Source: Myotis daubentonii (Eukaryota; Chordata; Mammalia; Chiroptera; Vespertilionidae). From it: a stretch of DNA of 64,000 bases. Positions within the stretch are counted from its first letter, which is position 1; every line of letters begins with the position of its first letter. The notes beneath the pieces are model-generated. The model was not told where the DNA came from, did no database searches, and saw only the letters and a program-made list of their open reading frames with translations. Positions 55,690 to 64,000 of this stretch are shown in pieces. The stretch covers positions 87,970,433 to 88,034,432 of the forward strand of contig NC_081842.1 of assembly GCF_963259705.1 (NCBI RefSeq), read 5' to 3'. Made by a program: the position numbers and the translations under genes.

Positions 55690-58249
55690 ACTGTGAATTC
55701 CTTAGGTAAGAACCGAGTAGCCCAGGATCTTACTAATTGGGTGCTTGTTGCTAATACAGAGTTTATTGACTTCAGTGTGTTTCATTAAAAGTGCATATGC
55801 TTAAAGATGAATCATGCGATTTGGTATTAAGTTCATATCACTATTGACCTATAAATTTCATTTTGGAGCCAATATAACCTTTGAGATTGAAATTTTAGAT
55901 ATCTCTTCAAAGCCAATAAATCAATCTGTAAATCAATTACTTCATGACATAATATTTCTAATAAAATGATTTAATGACACTAATGTGCTCTACTATATTC
56001 TCTGGGCTAAAATTTGCATAAACATTTCTTCCTTTTTAATGAGGTCACCATTTAACAGTATATTGAATAATCCAAATATCTTGACTATATGAAAGTTGAA
56101 ACTAACAATGATAATGAAAGACTAGATCAAGTTTTCGTAAGATCAAACATTTGTGCAAGCTACTTTCTTCCTGGAAATGGTCACTAGGTTTAAAACAGCA
56201 GTGACAGTAATCTAAGGGAAATGTGATATAAGGTCTGTAGAACGCAGCTGTGCAAACAAAGGGAAGAACCTTATGGAAAACCATGCCACATAAGAGACCT
56301 GTTGATTACACTGCGTGTCTGATTCAAGATATTTTGCTTATACAAACTCAAGAATATAACCTCCAATGGATAATATGGTAGGTTACACGTTGCCTTCATA
56401 ATACGATTTGTGTTTTTCAGTTGACAGAAAACCCCTTGCAGTCTGAATCTAAGTGATAAATTTCAGTAATGCAGATTTTGTTCCAAATGCATTAAACTAG
56501 TTAATGGATATACATGTTATTGCTATATCTTCATGTGATTGTTAATGACATAATGTTAATTATCTTAAGATAAGAATGAAATGCGATACTTTAAAATATC
56601 TCACTTGGCAAACAGCAAGGTTAGTCTTCTTTCCCAAAGCTATGACATTAGTTTTCTCATCATGACAAAGACTGAAATGCTGTCATGATGACAGGTAACA
56701 CGTTAGTACTGTAACTTACTTCATATGATAACTGCATGCCTGCTTTTGGGAATATAAGTTTATAGGACTTTTTTAAAAATAAACTACTATTAATGCCTTC
56801 ACCTAAAATTTCACTACTTTAGATCATTTTTAGAAGGTCTTTTAAGACTTGAATCTAATTCTTCTATGCCCTTGATTTTAGAATTAAAAACTTTTTATCT
56901 GAGCTCCAGTGTTGCTCATTTTTCAACATCTCTTCAAATAATCCTTCAAAAAAGCAAACTAGTTATAAACAAAGATAAATCAACTTTTGACTATCTTATT
57001 TACATAGTTAATTGATGTCTTCTTTTTTTAAAATTTACATATTTTTAAATCTTCTAATCAGAGACAATCTTGCAATATTTTGTCTTGAAAACATTGTCTG
57101 TGATACAATAAAAGGAATTTTGCTATATCTTTTTTCTAAAACATTACATTGAAAGTATCAAAAAATTAAAAACTCTATTTAGATCTGTAACATCACAAAT
57201 ATCTCAAATCAGGATGGATCCATTATCCCTTTACTGTTTCCCTATGCCTTTACTACTCAAATATGTCTATGCATAGAAAACCAGGGAATGGCAATTGGAG
57301 TAACACTGAAAAATTTTGATGGTAATAAGACAATAATAATTTCTTCCGCTTAGTCGGTCCTTGATATATGCATTAACTAAATGCTGTACGACAAACATTT
57401 TTAGTAGCTATTGATATTAATTTCATTATTATGAAGAACCATGACCTGGCCCTGTAGTCCACACGAGGTTTGGTTTCATTACTTTTCTGTTCAAAATTGG
57501 TAATAAATATATATTTTTTGTATTTCCTGCTGGATAGAAAAGGCCATTTAATTTCTGTTTCCCTATCTTTAAAGGATAAATAAGCTTCAGAATCATCATC
57601 TCTTTTCTCCACTTCTGCCAGCATCTGTTTTCAGTCATCCTCTACATACCTTCCAAGACTTTTCATCTTTCTGACCTTTTCTCTCTGACCTAGATCTATG
57701 CACCTCTTTTCTCAATTTGCACTAATTTTTTCTAACTCCTATTCCCAAACATTTCCTCTATTTTATATCAAGTTCATTGTTTTTATATGCTCTCTCATTT
57801 ATAATACTATCAAAATTACTGTGTCAACAATTTTAAGTATTTGAGGTAAATGTCTGGTGTTTGGGACAGCAGTGCCAAACACTAGACATTTAATATAAAC
57901 TGTATGTTTACAAACCTTCTTAAACTGACTAAAGTATTTTTTAACTCATAAGCTAGTCCGTGTATTGAATGTGTATAAGGAAAAAAAAATTGAAATAATC
58001 AAATTGAAAAATCATGCTTCTATATTATTTTCACAACTTTTTTAGGCTGGATTTGCCATAGTATGGAATTTGTACCTTAGCAACACTGTTAAAAGCAAAC
58101 ACATGAATTTATTTCTATGTCTATGCCAGTTGAAGGATTGATTAAGAATGCAATTAGAGTAGAATATGAGGCTTATTTAACATTAACATTAAATTAACAT
58201 TAAATTTAGAGTAGAATATGAGGCTTATTTATATTATAAAAATTTCAGT
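55690..58249. other. AT-rich intergenic DNA with one strong hairpin
   Basis: No gene. Contains a 17-18-bp-stem hairpin at 57847-57892 and a 25-bp direct repeat at 58156-58180 and 58207-58231. Confidence 0.5.
57847..57892. other. hairpin-forming inverted repeat in unique sequence
   Basis: AAATGTCTGGTGTTTGG (57848-57864) pairs with CCAAACACTAGACATTT (57875-57891) except for one G·T, with a 10-nt loop. The outermost T-A pair adds one more. Shorter than a usual miRNA precursor. Confidence 0.7.
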
Positions 58250-58637
58250 GAATTGTATTCTTCACAGAACTAGAACAAATAGTCCAAAATTTTACATGGA
58301 ACCATAAAAGACCTGAATAACTGCAGCAATCCTGAAAAAGAAGAACAAAGTTGGAGGGATCACAGTACTAGATAGCAAACTATACTGCAAAGCCACTGTA
58401 ATTTAAAAAAAAAGCCTGGTACTGGGAACAGCATATCGATCAATGGAACAGAACAGAGAGCCCATCATTATGGTCAGTTAATATTTGACAAAAGAGGCAA
58501 GAACATACAATGGATTCAAGACAGTCTCTTCAACAAATGGTGTTATGAAAACTGACAGACACATGTAAAAATATGAAACTAGACGACCAACTTGCAAAAA
58601 TAAATTCAAAATGGATAAAAGACTTAAATGTAAGCCA

Positions 58638-59878
58638 TCCTATCTAATAAAAGAGAAACATGGTAATTGGCGTACGACCGATACCCTTTTCATTGGCTAA
58701 TCAGCGAGATATGCAAATTAACTGTCAGCCAAGATGGCGGCCGGCAGCCAGGCAGCTTGAAACTAACATGAGGCTTGGTTGCCTCAGTGACGGAGGAAAC
58801 CAACGTTCCCCGCCTGCCGCTGCCTCTGAGCTTGCAGTTTAAGAAACTCTGTAACAAATACGCCCAACTTCAGCCAGCAGATTGGCAACATTGTAAGCAA
58901 AGGCCAGAAACCTACTTTCAGCCGGAGGCCTAAGAGCTGGAGCCAAGCCTCAAGCTAAAGCTGGCCCAGAATTAAAAAAAAAAAAAAAAGGAAAAAAGGA
59001 GCGTTTGGGAGTTCAGTCACCCCCAGCCTGAAAACAGCCCTCAGGCCCTCACCCAGACTGGCCAGGCACCCCAGTGGGGACCCCCACCCTGATCCAGGAC
59101 ACCCTTCAGGGCAAACCAGCCGGCCCCCACCCGTGCACCAGGCCTCTACCCTATATAGTAAAAGGGTAATATGCCTCCCGGCACCGGGATCAGCGTGACG
59201 GGGGCAGCACCCAAACCCCCTGATTGCCCTGCGGCTCTGTGTGTGACAGGGGGCGGGGCCACAACCTCCCTATCCACCCTGCTCTGTGCCTGATGGGGGG
59301 AGCTCCCCCCCACGGGCCCTGCTCTGTGTGTGACAGGGTGCGGCGCCCCAACCCCCCCGCCCCCGGCCCTGCTCTGTGTGTGACGGGGTAGAGCCATAAC
59401 CTCCCCATCAGCCCTGCCCTGAGTGTGAGAGTGGCGGCGCCCCAACCCCCTGATCCGCCCTGCTCTGTGGGTGATAGAGGGCAGCACCCCAACCCGCTGA
59501 TGGGCCCTGCTCTGTGCGTGACAGGGTACAGAGCCCCAACCCCCCTGATGGGCCCTGCTCTGTGTGTGACAGGGGGCAGTGCCCCAACCCCCGTATTGGC
59601 CCTGCTCTGTGTGTGACAGGGGGTTGCTCCACAACCTCCCCATCGACCCTGCCTTGAGTGTGACAGGGGACGGCGCCCCAACTCCCCAATCGGCCCTGCT
59701 CTGAGCCCGACCAGGGGCTGCACCTAGGGATTGGGCCTGCCCTCTGCCACCCGGGAGCAGGCCTAAGCCAGCAGGTCGTTATCTCCTGAGGGGTCCCAAA
59801 CTGCGAGAGGGCACAGGCCAGGCTGAGGGACCCCCCCTCCCCCCCGAGTGCACAAATTTTTGTGCACCGGGCCTCTAG
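58638..59878 (+). mobile_element. complete composite (double) Helitron inside L1
   Basis: A|TCCTATCTAATAAAAGAGAA is the 5' end and GTGCACAAATTTTTGTGCAC…GGGCCTCTAG|T the 3' end, 1241 bp. The unit junction is ACCAGGCCTCTACCCTATAT near 59140-59158. The 5' part carries ATTGGCTAATCAG (58692), ATGCAAAT (58711-58718) and CCAAGATGGCGG (58729-58740). The 3' part is the 45-48-bp minisatellite. Excision restores a continuous L1 reading. Confidence 0.93.
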
Positions 59879-60903
59879 TGAAACCATAAAAACCCTAGAT
59901 GAAACTATAGGCAGTAAAATCTCAGACATCTCACATAGCATAATTTTTGTCACTATATCTCCTAGGATAAAAGAAACAAAAGGAAAAAATAAAAAGCTTC
60001 TGAACAGCAAAATAAACCACCATCAAAATGAAAAGGGAACCTTTTGTATGGGAGAATATATTTGCCAATGATACATCTGATAAGGGATTAATCTCCAAAA
60101 TATGTAAAGTACTCATACAACTTAGCAAAAGGAAGACAAACAATCCAATTAAAAAGTGGGCAGAAGACCTGAATAGACATTTCTCCAAAGAGGACATACA
60201 AAGGTCCAAAAGACATATAAAAAAATGCTTAAAATCACTAATCATCAGAGAAAAGCAAATTAAAATCACAATGAAATATCACCTCATACCTGTCAGAATG
60301 CTTTTCATAAATAAATCAATAAACAACAGAGCTAGAACAAAGGTGCTGGTGAGGATATATAAAAAAGGAACACTAGTTCAGTGCTGGTGGGAATACAGAT
60401 TGGTGCAGCCACTGTAGAAAACAGTATTGAGTTTCCTCAAAAATTTGAAAATGGAACTGCCATTTGACCCAGAGACCCCACTTCTGGGACTATATCCTAA
60501 AAATGCCAAAACACCAATCAGAAAGAATAAATGCACCCCTATGTTCATAGCAGCATTATTTACAATAGCTAAGATTTAGAAACAGCCCAAGTGCCCATCA
60601 GTGGATGAGTGGATATAAAAGCTGTGGGACATTTACACAATGGAATACTATGCAGCTGCAAAAAAGAGGGATCTTTTACCCTTTGGAACAGCATGGATGG
60701 ACCTGGAAACTATTATGCTAAGTGAAATAAGCCAAAATGAGAAAGACAAATACCACATGATCTCACTTATTTGTGAATCTAATGAACAAAACAAATTGAC
60801 CAACAAAATAAGACCCGAAGCATGGAGGCATGGAACAGACTGACATACCTTCATATTGGGGCGGGGGGACGAGGAGAGATAAACCAAAGAACTTATATAC
60901 TTA

Positions 60904-61325
60904 CTAGAGGCCCAGTGCACGAATTCGTGCACCAGTGGGGTCCTTCGGCCTGGTCTGTGGGACCCGGCCAAAACCAGCTCTCTGACATCCCCTGAGGGGT
61001 CCTGGATTGCGAGAGGGTGCAGGCCAGGCCGAGGAACCCCACCAGTGCACAATTGGGGCCAGGGAGGGTTACAGGAGGTTGGCCAGCCAGGGAGGGACTA
61101 TCGGAGGGCTCCAGGGCGTGTCTGGCCCATCTCACTCTGTCCCGATTGGCTCGACCCCAGCAGCAAGCTAACCTACCAGTTGGAGCATCTGCTCCTGGTG
61201 GTCAATGCAGGTCATAGCAAGCGGTTGAGTGGCCCTAGCATATCACTAGCATATTATGCCTTGATTGGTTAAACCGCTGAATGGACAACCTGGCACTTAG
61301 CATATTAGGCTTTTATTATATAGGA
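60904..61325 (-). mobile_element. complete Helitron inside L1 3'UTR
   Basis: A|CTAGAGGCCCAGTGCACGAATTCGTGCAC at the left, ...GGCTTTTATTATATAGGA|T at the right, 422 bp. Full-length relative of 54508-54819. Its CTCF-like motif is decayed (CTGCTCCTGGTGG near 61189). Confidence 0.92.
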
Positions 61326-61864
61326 TTACATTGTTTAATTTAATTTAACAGCATAATGAACTGCTAGAACTCACGCACAACCCAAGCATTAGAACATTAC
61401 CAATTGTCCTCCTAAGTACTCCTCCCCCACGTGGCGCCTCTCTTCTGAATTTTGTGGTTAAATTCCCTTGGTTTTTAAAAATCTTCTATATTGTTTAATC
61501 ACATTTATATGCATAGCCCATGTTCAAGAACAATAGGGTAGTGAAGATCTGGGGGTGGGGGCAGGTAGGGGCTGGTCCGAGGGGGACAAATAGGAGACAT
61601 GTAATACTGTCAACAAAAATAAAATAAAAATGAAATTTTAAAAAAAGAATAAGTAGGTTTTGGTTTCACATAAAAAAATTATAGTTAAAACATCTCAATT
61701 TTTAATTAATTATAATATCTAATTATTGATTATACCCAGGTTTATGTATATTTAAAAATGTAAGATTTTATAAGAACTCATTGTGATCAGGAAGAAAATT
61801 ATGCAACTGGATTAATAGAATTTGCATACTTTAGATATGGTCTTTTGGTAAACCAAAAAGTATA

Positions 61865-62040
61865 TCCCAACTCTGTTGTTTTCTAACTTTATGGCCTTGG
61901 ACAAATTATCTATAAACCGTAGTTTCTTCATGTATAAAGTAATGACAATAGTAGTGCATATCTCACATTTTTACTATGAGGAATAAATGTGAAAATATAG
62001 TTTAAGTACTTAGATTAATATGTAACAAATCATGTATGAT
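61865..62040 (+). repeat. MIR SINE
   Basis: TTTATGGCCTTGGACAAATT, TTTCTTCATGTATAAAGTAA and GAGGAATAAATGTGAAAATA follow the MIR core order. Confidence 0.7.
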
Positions 62041-62813
62041 CAATAAATTGTCATTCTTATTATTATAAAAGAATTACCACTGCTACATTATGTAGTAAAA
62101 ATGTAAATTATGTAAATACATCTCCCATAACTCATTATAATAAATTTATTTGGATATTCTTATCTATGGGAACCTATGATGGTTTCCCTTAATTATATAA
62201 TTATAAGGAAATAAAATATTGAGATATATGAATGACATAGAATAAAGATTTCAGAAGCCAAATAGAAATAACAGTACCTGACTGCTGTGTGTGTGTGCTT
62301 GCATGTGTGTATCATAGATATATATATCCTAATCTAGCATGACAAATGTACATGATATATAGGGATTTTTGCCATTCAATTCTGGTGTCGGCTTTACTGT
62401 TCAGCTACTTGATTTTTAATTTTTCCCAAGAACTATATTATTTTTTCAAACCTCACAAATTCTTTTTTCAAAAGTTTGCCTAAAACTTGTTGCTGTTTTT
62501 AAGTAGTTTTTTTTTTTAACTGACATCTCTACTACATTTTATAAATATGATGATTAGAAGCTAAACTCTGGCTGTAGAAACTTCTGTAAAAACAGTCACA
62601 TACTGGTAGTATTTTATTCTGATTGTTACACTTAAAGCATGCATTCGGATAAAAATATAAAGTGCGTGTACAGACAATCAGTTCACAATGAACAAACTAG
62701 GAAGACTTTACATGTCAAGCAAAACTTGCATCTAGATGTAGCATGACAATTTCACAATAAGTATTAGACAATTCTATTTACCTAAAGAGAAAACTTGTGT
62801 TCTTTATCTAAAT
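62041..62813. other. AT-rich spacer
   Basis: Nothing recognised apart from a short (TG)n near 62288-62312. Confidence 0.45.
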
Positions 62814-63124
62814 CAGCAGTTCTCAACCTGTGGGTCCCGACCCCTTTGGGGGTCGAACGAACCTTTCACAGGGGTCACCTAAGACCATCAGAAAACAGAT
62901 ATATAATTATATATTGTTTTTGTGATTAATCACTATGCTTTAATTATGTTCAATTTGTAACAATGAAAATACATCCTGCATATCAGATATTTACATTATG
63001 ATTCATAACAGTAACAAAATTACAGTTATGAAGTAGCAACAAAAATAATTTTATGGTTGGGGGTCACCACAACATGAGGAACTGTATTAAAGGGTCGCAG
63101 CATTAGGAAGGTTGAGAACCATTG
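62814..63124 (+). mobile_element. SPIN-type hAT miniature transposon, near full length
   Basis: CAGCAGTTCTCAACCTGTGG to ...GTTGAGAACCATTG, 311 bp, with the central part (TGATTAATCACTATGCTTTA) that the two other copies have lost. Flanks ATCTAAAT and GTCTAAAC match at the inner six of eight bases, an aged target duplication. Confidence 0.93.
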
Positions 63125-63132
63125 GTCTAAAC

Positions 63133-64000
63133 AATTATATTCCATTTCACATCAGATTTTTTAAATGTATAGGCATTTTCAACAAAATAGACTACTGAAA
63201 CAGAAGAATCTAAGAAAATAACTCTACTGTTTAAGGATTTATTTATCCCAGCATATAATCAATCGTAGAAATGCCCTTTTTTATTGCTTTTTTCCTGTTA
63301 CAACAGCTGAGGAAAGAAATAACCTCAAAATCAGTTAATATAGGAAACCAAGAAACATATTCCATTTATACCTATTTCTTTATTTTTCTTCCCACAGTAA
63401 TAAAATATCCCTATGCAGAAGCTAAATTATTTGAGTAGAAATATGGATTAGGCAAGTTTCAGACACACATAAGTCTTCCAAACCCAGTCCACGAATAACA
63501 ACAAGTTTTAATCATTTTCTTGGCAAGAGATTAAAAAATTAGGCAATGATATCTTTAAAAAGAAAAACAGGTTTACACCTTTCTGATGGTGTGTGATTAG
63601 CTAATATAAGTTCTTTCTGCTAATATAATGTACTATTCCTTCCCTGAAGGACTCATAAACTGCTCTAGGCAACACCTAGTTAAATCAGGCATTTATTAAA
63701 TTTTACTATCCTTTTAATTCACCTTTGAACTCTTGGCACAAGTTATTAAATGAGGCAGCCAAAGTTCCTTTTTGCACCTGCAAATAACAATTGAATTTAC
63801 AATTAAAGATCATTTCCTCTTTTTTGAAATTCAAATAATGGCATTAAAACAGAGTGTAATATTTTTATCTGCATCTGGTCAGGCTATTTCCTGGCATTCG
63901 GGATGAGGTAACAGAATGACTGCATAAAAAATGCTACATAAAGATGCTGAGATAATTTCTAGGCGACTTCAGAAATTCAGACAACTTCTAGCCATTAGAG
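63133..64000. other. AT-rich intergenic DNA
   Basis: No gene or repeat recognised. Confidence 0.5.

Larger units (their letters stand above)
58250..61650 (+). mobile_element. L1 3' half (sense), split by two Helitrons
   Basis: 5'-truncated at about 58250 (CTTCACAGAACTAGAACAAA). ORF2 runs to 58637, resumes at 59879 (ACCATAAAAACCCTAGATGA) and reaches its C-terminus near 60840 with frame breaks. The 3'UTR is cut at 60903 and its distal part lies at about 61500-61650 (GGTAGTGAAGATCTGGGGGT, tail AATAAAATAAAAATG). 61326-61500 is unassigned. Confidence 0.8.

Noticed and set aside
59190..59720. CpG island / gene promoter
   Set aside because: The GC and CpG content comes from the Helitron minisatellite. 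There is no adjacent gene.
59146..60010. Frames of 165-200 codons on the minus strand
   Set aside because: They run through the Helitron minisatellite and into L1, with no coding signature.

Overview
The window is nuclear DNA of a vesper bat (Vespertilionidae). The evidence is three lineage-marking repeat groups found together: (1) many rolling-circle transposons with HeliBat-type ends (5' TC followed by an AATAAAAG-rich motif; 3' GTGCAC...GTGCAC hairpin, then CTAG; insertion between A and T); (2) many copies of the tRNA-derived Ves SINE; (3) SPIN-type hAT miniature transposons. Placental relics (MIR, MER5A-like, MER20-like, old L1) and bat-type L1 fill much of the rest. I see no prokaryotic operon, CRISPR array or organelle gene.

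Only one convincing host gene is visible: an uninterrupted 711-codon reading frame on the minus strand at 46258-48393. It encodes a Ser/Pro/Gln-rich, low-complexity protein with degenerate repeats and a more complex C-terminal third. It resembles a fast-evolving, intronless, testis-type protein in a gene-poor, AT-rich region; the casein kinase 2 alpha'-interacting protein (CSNKA2IP/CKT2) is my best but unproven guess.

Layout. 1-2288: 5' half of a young-looking L1 on the minus strand, running off the left edge. 2726-6380: a Helitron cluster around an L1 3' end. 6381-13189: AT-rich DNA with an old L1 tail, two full Helitrons and one Ves. 13300-15866: two probable solo LTRs, one broken by two SPIN copies. 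16040-20913: SINEs, a MIR, a 5S rRNA fragment and two truncated Helitrons. 20996-29124: one near-full-length L1 insertion bounded by a 15-bp target duplication and carrying a second, nested L1 3' half. 30665-42646: dense SINE, Helitron, LTR, hAT and mariner insertions, including a 1.5-kb composite Helitron. 44830-48393: an L1 remnant, a tandem repeat, a Ves and the gene. 50280-55690: rearranged old L1 with hAT, LTR, SINE and Helitron insertions. 58250-61650: an L1 3' half into which two Helitrons jumped. 62814-63124: a near-complete SPIN.

The elements worth most attention are Helitron-borne regulatory modules. One Helitron family carries a perfect 22-bp inverted repeat whose arms are a CTCF-type core motif. 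Another carries an inverted CCAAT box, an octamer ATGCAAAT and a YY1-type AAGATGGCGG in close order at its 5' end, and moves as a fused double Helitron. Both bat L1 5' regions share a 65-codon upstream ORF whose stop overlaps the ORF1 start.
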